Below, piece after piece: positions 23,521-35,924 of a stretch of 64,000 bases of DNA (its first letter is position 1; each line of letters opens with the position of its first letter). The stretch is taken from contig NW_019091561.1 in the NCBI RefSeq assembly GCF_001949145.1, positions 321,059 through 385,058 on the forward strand, given 5' to 3'. A program made the translations under genes and the position numbers. The stretch is from Acanthaster planci (lineage: Eukaryota; Echinodermata; Asteroidea; Valvatida; Acanthasteridae). Below the pieces are notes generated by a model. That model was not told where the DNA came from, did no database searches, and worked only from the letters and a program-made list of their open reading frames with translations.

Positions 23521-24270
23521 CCTGAAGAAAGATTTTATCGGTAGGTGTAAATAAAGGTGACATTTCTTTTTTTCTTTTTTTTTTTTTTTGAAACCCCAAG
23601 TATGACCGTTGTGTGGGCTGGATAAGGGCTAACCTCATCTTTATCTGGCAAGGAATTTTTGCCGGAAGACTATTTAAGAGTGGCCGATGACGTCACTGTA
23701 TTGAAGGACTTTGGACACTTAAACAGCTTAATAAAATGGGAGATTAAAGCCAGACTTCCTAAATCGGTAAGGATGAAAAGTTGGGAGTCGCAAATGGAGC
23801 GTCCATGCGATAACTTAAAATCATTAATAGTACTGCATGACAGAAATACAGTGATCGTATTTCGCATTCAGAATCTGAAAAAGTGTGGACATAAGTACCA
23901 CTTCTAAATCCGAATAAATTTTATTTCAACCAATACAGATTATTCATCGAATATAGAGAGCGATACCAGTCAAATGTAGCTCTTTATTTCGATCTCGTGG
24001 GGCGCAATTGAAAGAAATAACACGGAGGTATCAACGTGACAAAAACTCATAGCAGACACAGTACATAAGTGTGAAGTTCGGACACACCCACATTGGAAGA
24101 TCTCGGACAGTGAACCGGAGATAGTGAGGCTGTGTAGAAGATTTTTTGGAGAAAGCACGACAGGTCAAAGTGGTTATACATGCGCCAACGTTGTACAAAA
24201 AAGCCCCCTGGAAAAGTGCAGTATTACAGGATAATAAGACACTTGTAAAATCCACGACGGTGTAAAGCGC
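23521..24270. other. Spacer with long T tract
   Basis: A run of T interrupted twice by C at about 23566-23590. An 82-codon plus-strand frame at 23659-23907 has no recognised domain. No splice-supported exon. Confidence 0.4.
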
Positions 24271-24273
24271 TTA

Positions 24274-26870
24274 GGCGTGAGGTAAAAATACAGACGGTTT
24301 GGAAACAGTTCAACGGTTGGTGTTAATCCCCCTTCATTCCGTTTGTCTTTTGGTGTTCGACAGTTCAACGGTTTGAAAAGAACTGTCTGTCCTTGACTGT
24401 CTAGCTTCACCAGCAACCCTGACAACAATGGAGTTTGTGGCTTACACAGCCATGGTTGTGAACATAAGATCCTATTCAAGAGAACTTCACTGGCCCCGGT
24501 CCGTCTTCCTGGGCTGGTCGTAAGGATTAATGGTTAACACCTTGCGACAGAGTTGCAAAATCAACTACATTCTAGATTCATTTCTACATTCATTTATACC
24601 GCCTGATCTATCGTCTCTGAAAGGAAACATCCTCACAGACACAATATGAATTTATTTTGAACTTAAGTCACGTGTACCATATTCCTTGACGGTTATAAAA
24701 AAATCAAATAGTGGTGCAAGTATGTGTCAAGGTTCGGTTCGGTTCAGACAGGGCTCGGACATTTTTTGCCGAACTTCTGATCGGTTGGGGTTCGGACATG
24801 CACCCACATGTACATGTACAATGCACACTGAGGCATCGAAAGGCTCGCTACGATTGTACCGCAAAAGCCTACATAGTATTTCTGTGTATAAAATTATGCA
24901 TCTCCTATCTCTCCCCATCCACAAGCAACTTTGATTTGAATACTTTTTTCTAAACTGTTTCCCCAGAGTTTGTTTACGAGTATGTTCCATATAAAGTTAG
25001 TGCCGGAGGTGTGACAGTTTCCGACCGTGTTTTGCCGACCAGGAGCGGTTGTGTTTGTACCATGCTTGACTCAACAAAACGATTTTAAGATATGTGCAAA
25101 TAGAAAAAACAGCATGCTCAATTAGGACTTTCCTCCTTCAGTACAGAATACATGATCGCGCAAATTGTGTTTTGGTTATTTTTGGCGAAATAGATTCAAC
25201 TACGAAAATGGCTTTCGTTGCAAATCTGAGGAGGAACCTTTCCAAGGACGGCGTGCACGTGACCAAAGACGCGATTTTCCATCAGCCTCTTTTGAAGCGA
25301 TAACAGCATTTTGTTATTTGAGATCTGGTAAATTCTATTATAACGCATTCGTACTACGATCAAACCCTTCATTGTCAAATGAAAAGAAAGTTAGTCCATC
25401 GCGCGAACAAAAATCTCCTCGCACGCTGCGCTAAAGCACAGCATAAGCGAACCGCTTGGCAAAAATTTCATGCAGGGATGCCTTGGATCGAGCGCGAGTC
25501 TGACTGTGATCAGCATCCAACCAAAATTTGTTTTGCACCCCATTGATGACACCATTGGCCTAATTTGGAACGTCTTTACCCTAATATGGAACGTAAGGGC
25601 GCAGCTATCGGAGATTGGCAAATAAAATAATAAATCTGAATATACATGAGCACAATTGGATGTAGTGAGAATTTAGAAATGCTATGCAGCGACAATGCCG
25701 TACGTTGCGTGTTCTTGGTTGATTTCTGAGTGATTCTCACCACATGCTTTTTGCAACCATCTCATGATGCAGGCCATTGTAAGTTTCAGTATGTCGCCTG
25801 TGTGGAGCACGCCGTATAACTCGTTATCCATTTTTCGTTGTGTTTGTTTTTTATTAAGTTTATTTGTATTTTTATGTATTCCCGCGTGCCATCAATGAAA
25901 TGCCCTTTTAAGCCGTACATCCAAACCAAACAGTTTGGTTCGGTTCGAAAGTGCCTTGTTTGATTTTAGCCTCGGTTCGGCGGTTCGCCTGCAGCACTGG
26001 ATTAAATTGTGTTTATTATTTTAATTTACTGTGCATTACAGTTTAATAGGTAAAGTCAAACACCAGAGATTAGTATAAAACCCGACCCGTTTTTCCAACA
26101 TGAATTTTGTACAGCCACAAAGTATTCAAAGAGTACAAAAGAATCGTAAAAGAATCGAAACATATTGCAACGGGCACGCATGTACTACTGACTTCAAGAA
26201 AAAACATGTATCCTTAAATCGTGCAGGTGCAGTCGCGAAGTAGAAAGCGCGTAGTTTGCGTACGTGTCTTCCTCGATCCTACACATGAAAACCTGCGAGT
26301 GCGCAATGCTGAGTCCCAGCTTGTGCACAAGGCCAAAAAAAAGAGGTTTTATCTATAACTACATGTTGGCGAACAGAACACTACGCCATGTATGATTTAG
26401 GTAAATACTATTTCGAGTTAGTATATTCGATTCTGCAGGTATACAGTTAGGTGTGTATTAGATTCACGAGACCGAGACAAAATATCAAGATTACAGGGTA
26501 TCAAGACCTGAACAGACTGGTCTGGAAACCGGCAGCGCAGATATTTCACAATTTATTAGCAACACAACTACTCAGTACACATGTTTTATCAGGAAGTTAA
26601 AACAGTGTGCCGATCTAAATCCTCCTGTGGAGCTGCAAAGTAAAGAGCTATTGTTATGACTCATCCACTAGACCACAAAAGTCTAATATGCAGTAATGCG
26701 ATGAGCTGTCCATTGTTTACTGGAAGCTGCAGAGTGAACGGTGTACTCGATCGCAACAGTTTGGCCAGCCTTGCTGAAGCGTTCATCTGTTCAACGTTGA
26801 CCGTCCGTGGGGCTTACCGTTTACAAAGCGTTGAACACTTTCAAAAGCGTTTGTATTTTGACCTCACGCC
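24274..26870. mobile_element. Candidate PIF/Harbinger-type element
   Basis: ggcgtgaggtaaaaatacagacg at 24274 is matched inverted at the right end (complement of 26848-26870: ggcgtgaggtcaaaatacaaacg). Similarity continues diverged for about 45 bases through a ttcaacg block. Both ends are flanked by TTA (24271-24273 and 26871-26873), the target duplication type of PIF/Harbinger. The interior has no recognisable transposase and includes the hAT-like element at 24709-25999, so this would be a non-autonomous element later hit by another insertion. Confidence 0.5.
24709..25999. mobile_element. Candidate hAT-like element with ggttcggttcgg subterminal repeats
   Basis: The left end tagtggtgcaag and right end ctgcagcactg are approximate inverted repeats. 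Both are followed inward by ggttcggttcgg-type motifs (24733-24745 on the left; 25935-25947 and 25972-25987 on the right). The 8-base flanks agree only partly. A 70-codon plus frame (25094-25303) lies inside without recognised family. Confidence 0.45.
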
Positions 26871-27069
26871 TTAGTGAATTCAAACACCCAAGAAGTGGAT
26901 GCAAACAAGAGAAATGCAATAATGGATCCAAATGCAAATGGTGTCATCACCAGGGCAAGGCCAGAAATGGGGCAGGTTGTCTCAGGCATCAGTGAGATCA
27001 GGCACATGGCAATTGGCAGAAGTCATTCATTCATTCTTTATTTACTACATAACTGTCCACTACAATATG

Positions 27070-28285
27070 TCACGAATAAATAAAGAAATGTGGATGGGGG
27101 TCCCAAAAAGCAAAGGCTTGTCGAGCAGGATTCCCCGGTATATTAATTAACACATAGCACACCCAATACACACCTAATACATAGGTCTGCGGGCAAAGTG
27201 CGGGATCGTCTCCTGCAGGCCTCGGAGAACAGGCACCAGAGGTGGGAAAGTTGTATCCGGTAGACTGCTTGTACATAGTCATTGTTTCTTGGCTCCGCAC
27301 CTGCTGACATGGGATAGACACCAGTCCAAGGTTGGTGCGCAGTGCAATGATAAGGTGTAGTGTCCACTGAATATCCCAAAGAATGGCTGGTTCAAGTCTA
27401 GTCCCGGGTGTAGGGAGGAATGGGAACTACTGAACAACATACGGTATACAGAAACCTCGGCAGCAGAGCAGACCGGTTACCTATGCTGTGGTCTGCATTG
27501 TCCTTGCATAACTGTATTTCGTCCACTGGAGTCACACCGACTAACGCAGGGGGTTGCCCGGTAACATATACTATCCACCCATACCTGCATGCCCCCAATG
27601 AAGGGTGATTGAGAACAGTAGTTCGAGGTGTTGGAGCGCTCAGTAGAGCTGGGGCACGAGGGACGTGGGGTCTTCCCACCGCCAGCCTTGTCAGACACGT
27701 GGCATGAATAGGGAGATTTGTGATTCATGGTAGTACCAATGCCCAGGATGCAGGCGGTGTTGTACCCGCATTGCCTGGTGCTGTCTCTATAGGGGGTCTT
27801 CCCAGAGCGGGCAGGGGGAACAAGGGGATAGAATTAGTCTTCCGAGAAGGTAGTTGGAAGACAGGGTGTACAGCGTTCGGAGGCCCCAACCACGCAAATG
27901 GCTGGCAGGCTCCGTGGCCCGGTATTGCCTCTGTAAAGGCTGTCCCGGAAACAACAGGACAATGACCCAAGAGGGATAGGGGAATTGAATGGGGAAAATC
28001 GCCGACAAAGTTGATGTCCTCTTTTGGCGACCTGGTCTGTTGCTTGACTGAAGCACAGCCATGTGGATTCATGGATGCTCCCATTCGTAGCAGAATGTTC
28101 CAGAAGGGGAACACTAGCTTGACTTAAACCTCAATAAGTTCCATGTTCTGAGTAGTCGTCTGCAACCAGGAGAGGTAGGTCCGGGTCCAGAGCGGTAGAA
28201 GCTGGTGTGGGTTTGTCGCTCAGGCAGTGGACGAGGGAGGACAGAGATTCATTAATAGACTGAAACGCTGTCATCCAAGGTTCAG
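27070..28285. repeat. Repeat family C, diverged copy
   Basis: Short blocks match 48.0-48.4 kb in the same order: gatgtcctc(t/c)t(t/c)tggcga at 28013-28030 versus 48032-48049, and (a/c)ttcatt(a/g)atagactg-like at 28247 versus 48385. The minus strand carries Pro/Ser-rich open frames (for example 27725-28114). It is directly followed by the DIRS fragment. Confidence 0.35.
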
Positions 28286-28289
28286 AGGG

Positions 28290-29006
28290 AGTGTTCCCAT
28301 TGCTTGAAATGATGTCTCATCTCTGTTTCACTTTGGTTGAGGTGCAATCAGTAGTAGGCTCACTAAATTTCTTGTGTAAAACCATTGCTCCAGGAAGAGC
28401 ATTCACAAGGTGTTTAATTGCACTCACTACCGGGCTCACTAAACAGCACCACAAATATCGCATAAATAAAGGTGCCAGGTTAGATTTGTTAATGTGGTTG
28501 CGGTTTTTGTCACAGTTCAATGGCGTCTGCTTTTCTGAGCAATGAGTGGGAAAGTAATGAAGTATTAGAACTGTTTATTGATGCGGCAGCAAGCATCAGT
28601 TTCGGGGTATACTTTGGTGGCAAATGGACTAAAGGTAGATGGCCAGAGGATGTGATTCAGAATCCCCCATCAATTGCTCTTCTGGAAATTTTTCCTTTAA
28701 TGGTTCCCATTAAGTGCTGGGGCTCTGTGTTGGTCAATCATAAGATTAGATTTCAGACAATGCAGCAGTCATGCAAATTGTCAATAAGCAGTCTTTTGGT
28801 TGTCCCAAATTATGCATTTATTGCGCATATTTGTGCTGGACTGCCTACAATTTAACATCGTGTTTAGGGCAATTCATGTTCCGGGAGTACATAATGAGCA
28901 AGCCGATGCTCTGTCCCGTTTTCAGATGCAGCGGTTTCGCATCGCAGCCCCACATGCCGAGCGCGTCATGACTCCGCTACCAATCCTCCCCGAAGTGTGT
29001 AGGTGA
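28290..29006 (+). mobile_element. DIRS-type retrotransposon: connection and RNase H domains
   Basis: The first segment (28321-28545) reads VGSLNFLCKTIAPGRAF followed by a Leu/Trp-rich block ending FLSQFNGV, the connection region after reverse transcriptase. Then come ELFIDAAASISFGVYFGGKW at about 28560-28625, the RNase H first strand with its Asp, and PSIALLEIFPL with the catalytic Glu at about 28665-28700. After two more frame changes (about 28770 and 28800) comes the RNase H end HVPGVHNEQADALSRFQ at about 28880-28925. That last motif is the DIRS signature. Three frameshifts break the gene; no tyrosine recombinase follows. Confidence 0.9.
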
Positions 29007-29009
29007 GAT

Positions 29010-29670
29010 GAATCACCTTTTGGGTATTTCTGTTGCATCAAACACAAGGAAGGCATATACCACAGGCTGGAATGCATTTTGTCCATTCATGAGGTGAAGA
29101 CCTGGTGCGACATCCTCAGCAGTACCCCTTGATATTCGAGAATTTGTTGCATGGTTGTCTTGCGTAACTTGGCGCCTTCGACCATTGCTTCGTATGTTGC
29201 TGGAGTGGGATTTTTTCACAAAATCAATGGTTGGCCAGATCCAAAACAAGATTTCATTGTCACTTAACAGTTAAAGGGCTGTAGGCGGGATCGGCCATCT
29301 ATTGATGATAGACTACCAATATCCTTGCCAATTTCAGCAGATCTGTTGCATGCATAACCTCATACTTGCAATCCCATTTTCAAAGTGTGATGTTTAAAGC
29401 CGTCTTGCTTTCAGCATTTTGGGGATTTATGAGAGTTGGGAAATTTACTGCAAGATCATGGTGCTCAATCCAGCGTTCCCTTTTGTGAATATCCAACATT
29501 GAGCTTTGTCATAAGAACACAGTGGTTGATTCAGTGCTAATCTTGTTCAAACAAGGAAAAACCAACCAGACGGGGCCTGCTCAAACAGTTCAGCTTACTC
29601 ACTCACGCCCACAGATTTCTCAGCCATTATCTTGCCACTTTGATGGCAGCCCCTTGACAACGTATCGGTT
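29010..29670. other. Spacer, nothing recognised
   Basis: No exon or element boundary was recognised between the DIRS fragment and the MITE-like repeat. Confidence 0.4.
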
Positions 29671-29675
29671 TAATT

Positions 29676-29900
29676 AACAGATACATTTCTAGAAATCTTA
29701 AACTTGAATGCAACGAAAAACATCACGAAAACAGTGAACCAAGATATCGCAAGAGGATGCACTTCGGTTAGACAAGAGAGGGCGCTATTCAACATGGCAA
29801 CAAAACGTTTGGCAGTTAAATTCAATATGCCAAACGACCGCTGTACTGAACATTTAGTGTGGACCCAGTCTTGTTCGTTATAGTGGCGTTCCGCTGTACT
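29676..29900 (-). repeat. MITE-like repeat, copy 2 (inverted relative to copy 1)
   Basis: Reverse complement of 4150-4375 over about 220 bases, with a better preserved outer end (tacagcggaacgccactataacgaac, complement of 29874-29898). Confidence 0.65.
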
Positions 29901-30230
29901 ACATATTGGTTACATCCATTACAATTAAGTAATTAAGCCCATTTCCAGTAGTAACAATGGAAAAACTTTCGCTCTGAACCTGGACTTGTGCAAGTTTTGT
30001 TCATTTTGAACAAGTGTGGGAAGTAAAACCTGGTCTAGTCAAAACTAGGCAATGATACAGAAAATGCCAAAAATCCACAAGGTGTCTCAAGGAATGAAGA
30101 ATTCTGGAAATCTGGAAAAATCCAGAGAAATATCACCCCTGTAACAATCCAACCCGACCTAGCACAACCACACAACCACCCCAAACCAACCAACAAAATA
30201 ATATCAGTTCCCACAACTGACACTCTTTAA

Positions 30231-30776
30231 CCACTTCCTGCCGGGGAACCCAGTTTCGGGCACATAGGCTTTATACACGAAACTGGAAAAAAGAGCAAGG
30301 CCTTATAACAAAAGACCGTACCCGGAACAAAAGTCCGAACTGCTGGGAATTGGTAACATTTTTCAGTTGTCAATAGAGGAGGAAATCCATCATTGTTTTG
30401 AAACATCATACCACTGTTTGTGAAATACAGCACAAGCGGATTACCGCCAGGAACAAAAGAGCTCCAGCGTTCCAGTGATGTGCAATACAATACCACTGCA
30501 TGCTAATCTGATCCCTATTGAAAAGACAGAAGCTGCACACGGTGCCAGTTAAGGGAACAAAAGAAACTTATGAAACACCGCATAATCTGGACTCTTTTTA
30601 CCAGGCGGCAGGCCTGGCTGAAATTCTCTGACATCAATAAATGTTGTCTGTTAGACAATCATTCATGTGGGTGTAAATGTCTAGTAAATGAAGTTATGAT
30701 TTTTCGAAGAATTTTGAAAACGAAAATCTTCTGGTTTTACGTCATGCAACTTCAAATTACACCCGGCAGCAAGCAG
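30231..30776. mobile_element. piggyBac-type MITE
   Basis: Ends ccacttcctgccggg (30231-30245) and cccggcagcaagcag (30762-30776) are inverted repeats with two differences. Both are flanked by TTAA (30227-30230, 30777-30780), the exact target duplication of piggyBac elements. The 546-base interior lacks coding capacity. A degraded relative lies at 49770-50275. The right TTAA is 67 bases from a PHM exon donor. Confidence 0.8.
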
Positions 30777-30847
30777 TTAAGTTTTGAAAAATAAGTCTAC
30801 TTTTTTTTTGCCCCTTTTTCTGAATGAGTTTAAAAAATCAGAGTTAC

Positions 30848-31008
30848 CTGAGCCCATTTGGGGTTACCCTTGCCGAGTAGGGTCCATTCACTTTGGCGTA
30901 TGCGATATCCAGTAATGACCGAACTCAGTTCATGGGCATGTGTCCGGAATGCAAATGGGTAGATGGGAACAAGATCAGAATAGATGCACGCAATGTCAGC
31001 ATGGAAAT
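30848..31008 (-). CDS. PHM/PAM exon carrying the HxH copper ligands
   Basis: This 161-base exon reads two bases plus 53 codons without a stop: FHADIACIY..., then YPFAFRTHAHELSSVITGYR and WTLLGKGNPKWAQ. It matches the ADISCxY...FAYRVHTHxLGxVVSGYRVRxGxWTLIGRxxPQLPQ core of peptidylglycine alpha-hydroxylating monooxygenase. The His-Ala-His pair corresponds to rat His242/His244, two ligands of the catalytic CuM site in the secretory pathway. The Cys of IACIY matches rat Cys227. The acceptor (tttctag) ends at 31009 and the donor GTAACT starts at 30847. It enters in phase 1, where the previous exon leaves, and ends in phase 0, where the next begins. The HxH with an Ala centre is the main departure from the usual HTH. 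Confidence 0.97.
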
Positions 31009-31854
31009 CTAGAAACCACAAACACAAATTCAAAACTTTACTAACACAAAATGTGCTCATTTTTCTTCTGTCAGTGCTCTCAATTTATTGTTTAGCTCAA
31101 AAGAAGTATCTCAATTAATCATCCTACCATTCCTATTGGTTTGTCAATCAAAAGAAATAAATAAGTTGGTGCACTCCATTATTCTGTGTGCTATAACAGG
31201 GAAGTCAAAATTTGTCAGATAGTTTTGAATAAGCGAGTAGAAACCAGGCAATTAGTTTGAGTGGGGGAATAATATTGAATCATCGTCCCACTTTTCTGTG
31301 GTAAGCAAAAAAAAAGTGGATTTTGAGGAATTTCTCAGACTTCCAACAATTAAAATTAATAAATTTTCACTAGAAATAGGAAAACAATTTCTTACAAGCT
31401 TTGAATATGTTGCTCTGAATACATATTACAGATGTACATAAACATCATGAACACTGACCACTACAAAGACTCATATGGTGTCACCCAACCTTCCCCTTCC
31501 CCGCTTTTCAAAGTTTCATGGCCAGACAAGTCAACCCCCCCAACCTTTCCCATTTCCCAATTTCTGACACAAAGGTATGCTACTATATGTGAGAAACATA
31601 CTTTAACTGATTATATATAGACTTGTTACTACGACGGACCTACTACTGAAATAATAATGCCACAAGTGTTCTTTTCCATGGGAGTTTGATTGGTCTCATC
31701 CCTGTCTGGCTCCTAAAGAAAAGTGCACATGTAAACACAGTGTGATGTCATTATGTGTCTTAGGTCTGTTCATGTGCGTATTTTTAACCCTGTTCTGCTA
31801 ATACTGGTTAAAAAACTTATATCATAAAGTGGCTGTTTGTTTCAATGTACTTAC
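31009..31854 (-). other. PHM intron (846 bases)
   Basis: A short intron with GTAAGT donor (from 31854) and TTTCTAG acceptor. It contains no recognised repeat, unlike its two giant neighbours. Confidence 0.85.
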
Positions 31855-31922
31855 TTGTTGCTTGAGGCGGAATAGACATGTACCCTGATCCCAGTAAGTA
31901 GACACCTCCAGCATACGGCTGC
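31855..31922 (-). CDS. PHM/PAM exon (QPYAGGVYLL...SIPPQAT)
   Basis: This 68-base exon encodes QPYAGGVYLLGSGYMSIPPQ-AT, matching the PQPxxAGxYLMxxxxxIPPG region that starts the second PHM domain. The acceptor tttttttatag ends at 31923 and the donor is GTAAGT from 31854. It starts with the third base of a Pro codon begun in the preceding exon and leaves one base that joins AT of the next exon to give Asn (AT-N-FHADI), so phase is kept on both sides. The preceding exon is 24.1 kb upstream, a distance filled with mobile elements. Confidence 0.93.
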
Positions 31923-32244
31923 CTATAAAAAAATAATAATAATAAATACGTGTGGATATACATGTACTTAGGCCGTGTCTGAAACAGGCTTCCAGAGCTA
32001 TGGCTAGGTCTATTGTCTACGCGTCTCCAAGCATTTCCAATGAAGCAAAGACCTAGACTAACTCTAGACAAGAGATTGGGATGTAGCCCTACTATACTAT
32101 TTATATATTTATCAAATATCACCAACAGCAGCGAGCCGGCAATTACAGGGAGTTTAAAAAGGAAGTTAAATACATAGTTTAAAATAAAAATAATGAATAC
32201 AACTGTAAAAGATATAAAATTGCATTAAGTTGTTACAACAAAGA

Positions 32245-34980
32245 AATCGATATTAATCAACACCAATCAAGCACACACAAAAATAAGCAAAAACGGAAAC
32301 ACATGACAAATGATACAGAAAAGCGAATATAAAGAGGGAGAGACAGGGGTAGGACAAAAGGGGAGGGCTGGGAGTTAGGGGGTGGAAGAAAGAAAAAATG
32401 GTCTGTGGTAAAGGTCAGTTGGGAAGGGAAAGGAAGGGCAGGGGTGGATAGGATCTCGAGAGGAAGGAACGTTTGCAAGGGTCCAGGAAAAATGGGGGAG
32501 GGTAAAACCAAAGAATAGGAAGGGGGGATAGGGAAGGCCTTGGAAAGGGAAGAGAAAAGAGGGAATAAAATCTGTCCAATAATTTCAAAACATTATAAGT
32601 GAACTTCTGTAAATCTCTCCATGAAAGACATTGAGCAAATCTGCCGCAAACACACCACATGTCCCATGAAGTCGGTTGTAGGTTGATGAAATTCTGGAAA
32701 CAAAACCCTGCTAAGTCAGCTTCAACATAACCTCTTGGGACATGCAGGGTGTAGTTGCTTACAGTCCTAGTATGATGAACAGGAATACGCAATTGAAATG
32801 GATTAGCGTCAGAAAAAAAAACATTGTGGATATGTTGCTATATACACGCAATCATTAACAATTCCTCTCTGAAGAAGAGGTGACTTGAAGAGATCACAGA
32901 ATTCACCATATCTGGGATCAACAAAATTGAGGTAGCTACTATCGAAAGTCCTAAACATGAAAAAGAGGTGACGCCTCTGAACTCTCTCTCGCCTGTCTGA
33001 TTGAGACTTGGAAATAGAGTTAAAAACTACACAGCAACACTCCAGGTGAGGTTGAACAATAGTACAGTACAATGTACACAGGAAATATATGCCACTGCAT
33101 CAACGAAAACTACGCCACACCAGACCTATTAGGCGACTAGCCTTCTTAATCAGAGAATCTACAAGAGAAACAAAGTTAAGTTTAGTGTCAACAAAAATAC
33201 CCAGTTTTTTTTTTTACACTGACTCACTCCAACAGAGGGGGTAATTAATCACAAATGGGGTAATTAAAAACACAGGTTTCTTTTTGAGAGTGAGAGTAAG
33301 GACACTGCACTTCCTGAGATTATGAAACAAGTGCCAAGTGGAGCACCACAAGTGAATATTCTGTAAATCAGATTACAGAGACAGATTGTTATCAACACAG
33401 TTAATTTGATGAAAAACCTTGAGGTCGTCCGCAAAAAGTAAACTCTGGTTGTTTATACACTGGGAAATATCATTTTATACTTAACAATATCAACGAAAAA
33501 GGGGAATTCCGAAAGGAGCAGTTTTTCCAGCTTGAATAAAACCATCCAATACAACTCAATGTTTTTTGCCTGTTACATAACTCTTTAGCAGTTTCAGTAG
33601 ATTAGGTTGAATGTGATAGAGCCAAGCTTGTGGAGAGGAAACTGGTGGTTAACTCTGTCAAATACTTTAAAAACTCGGTGTAAACAACATCATGCCATCT
33701 ACCCTAATGAACAGCACAATAAGCATCCTAAAGCAATAAAGTAAGATTGGTTGAACAATCTCTACCTGGTACAAAACTGTGCTACTCCTCAGCAATGACT
33801 AGCTTTACACGACATAGTAACTGTTCACATAGAATCTTTTTGAAGACCTTGGAGATTAATGAAATTAATGAAATAGCTCGGTAATTGGTAACATTTTCCC
33901 TTTTGCCAGAAATATGGACAGCAGCAATGTTGGCCTTCTTCCAATTGATAGAAAACTGCCCTCATACAAAGATCTATAAAATAAATAAGACAAGGAGCTA
34001 CATAAACTGTCAGAACATGACTTTTACAAAACCTTGCAAGTTGTCAAGGCCACAGGCCTTATGGTAGGCAGGTGTCCATGTTCAGCAACTTATCAAGAAC
34101 CTCACAGTCCTCAACTGTAATTGCTGGCATTGGATCAAGATGATGAGACTAAATTGGAGGCAATTCAGTGTCTGAAACCACAGGTGTAGGTGAATACACG
34201 AACTGAAAATACTCCTTCAAAAAGGCTGCCTTCCTAGCTGTATTGGATGCTTTGACCCCAGTGTGCTTTGATGGGACTCCAAGAACATTTGGGGTTCTTC
34301 CCAAGGTCCCTTGAAACTGTTTACAAGTAAATGCTGGATTTGTACCAGATAAGCCACTTGAAAAAAGATCTAGCAGACCTAAAGGAAGCTATGTTTTGAG
34401 GTGTGGGATCCTGTTGTTTAGTGCAGAAAGCTCACTCTTTGGCACACTTCTCCATCAAACCACAGGGGAGAGAACCTTTGCAGACACACAACTGGTAAAA
34501 CGTCAGTCACAGCAACTTCAATGAAGTCATAGAAGGGTGCGGCAGTCAGATGTTGCCTCTAGAAGACACCATGGAACATTAAGTGTCTGCTGAAGGTCAA
34601 ACAAGTCTGCTTTGTGGAACTTAAAATTGGGACAATTTGATTTTGGAGTAAGTTGCTACAGGCCCAATGCACAGCATGACACTCACAGATCTATGATGAG
34701 TCAAAAACATTGTCTGCGAGGTCTGATAAGCGTGAAAACTGTCTGAGCCAAGAACAAGGTCAAGAACATTCCCCCTAATAGAACTGAGATCACATGGTGC
34801 GGACTGTGAGCACTCAGAACACAAACACAACCTGGAACTAGCAACCCAGTTTCTACATCCCATTCAAAGTGGGTAGCTTGAAATCACCTGTCAGACAGAG
34901 TTGTAAATGCAGGATGGTTCTGGCAATTGGCAAGAGCTACCAGAGTCTGGTTTCCACCGTAGGGGCCAGTAAAACAAGCT
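32245..34980 (-). mobile_element. LINE (CR1/Jockey-group), nearly full pol, decayed
   Basis: Minus-strand order from 34980 downward: the endonuclease end SSIRGNVLDLVLGSD (near 34780); linker and reverse transcriptase start ANIAAVHISGKRENVTNYR with RAISLISLISKVF (33930-33840); the FADD catalytic box (complement of 33424-33435) followed by DLKVFHQ; thumb LGIFVDTKLNF and RLIGLVWRSFR; then the end CTIVQPHLECCCVVFNSISK (about 33065-33005). Below 32.8 kb lies a 3' untranslated region with a pyrimidine-rich strand (32.3-32.6 kb). Stops and frameshifts are frequent. The catalytic FADD is intact although the frame is not. Confidence 0.88.
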
Positions 34981-34999
34981 AAGTAACAGTTTATTAATG

Positions 35000-35920
35000 C
35001 CATCTAGAGTGTTTTACCTCTACCCAGAGTAGTTTTAGTTCAAGTTTGATCTTGGTTATGTCTGTGTGTCTGTAGCAATACAATATTCCTTTATACTTCC
35101 TAAACTTTGGAAACATTTGTTTAGCCAAATTTCACTATGCTGCTCAGAATTTGTAAGCCCATTTTCAACGTTGACAAAGAGAGGCACAGACAGCACCATT
35201 AGCAGTCTTAGATGACATGTATGGAAATGCTATGTCGCAATTGAAGCAAATGATGCAGACAGTTACAAGTATTTGAGAAACTACTTTAAAAGGGCATTTC
35301 TTGAATTTAAAATGCCACATTGTTTTTATTTCTTTGTAAAATGACGTCATGCAACATTACTTTGACAACTTCTTGTGTCTTGACAGATCTATGCTCTCAC
35401 CAATCATCATGACCACACGAAATGTAGACTTTATTTCAAGTAATATACTGGAAGGATATTTATAGTTATAAGATCAATGTTGAATACAGCATCACCATGA
35501 AACTAGAAAAGCAAAGTATGCAACAATCAAGACGAGCGAATCAATGTAGGGTTGGACCTACTTCCAGAAACTAGACGGCATAACTCCATGTGCCCTCCAG
35601 AACTCTTATTGTTGCTGAGGTTGTAACGCTACTTAACTTTTTTTTGAGTCTTTTTTATTATGTTACTTGTAGCTACATGTACATTCTGAAGGCCAAGGTG
35701 TTGAATCCGGCAGTTGTGTTTGGTGGGTGAGTGCTTTTTTTTATTTAGGGGTGTTGGGTACGGTGTCTTATTTTAGCCTTCTACTGTATAATTTGTAGGT
35801 AATCTTGTTTTAGTCTTAAGGTCATAGTATTTGCGTATTTTATTTATGTACAGCCTGTTGAGATTTGTTTTATGAAATGGGCTTTAAACAATTAATATTA
35901 TTAATATTATTATTACCAAA
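35000..35920. other. Spacer, nothing recognised
   Basis: A short taatattattaatattatta tract at about 35892-35914. No exon with a plausible splice pair. Confidence 0.4.
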
Positions 35921-35924
35921 AATG

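Noticed and set aside
26875-27010. Cys/His-rich plus-strand stretch (CKQEKCNNGSKCKWCHH)
   Set aside because: Spacing does not fit a known finger and the frame ends quickly; probably chance.
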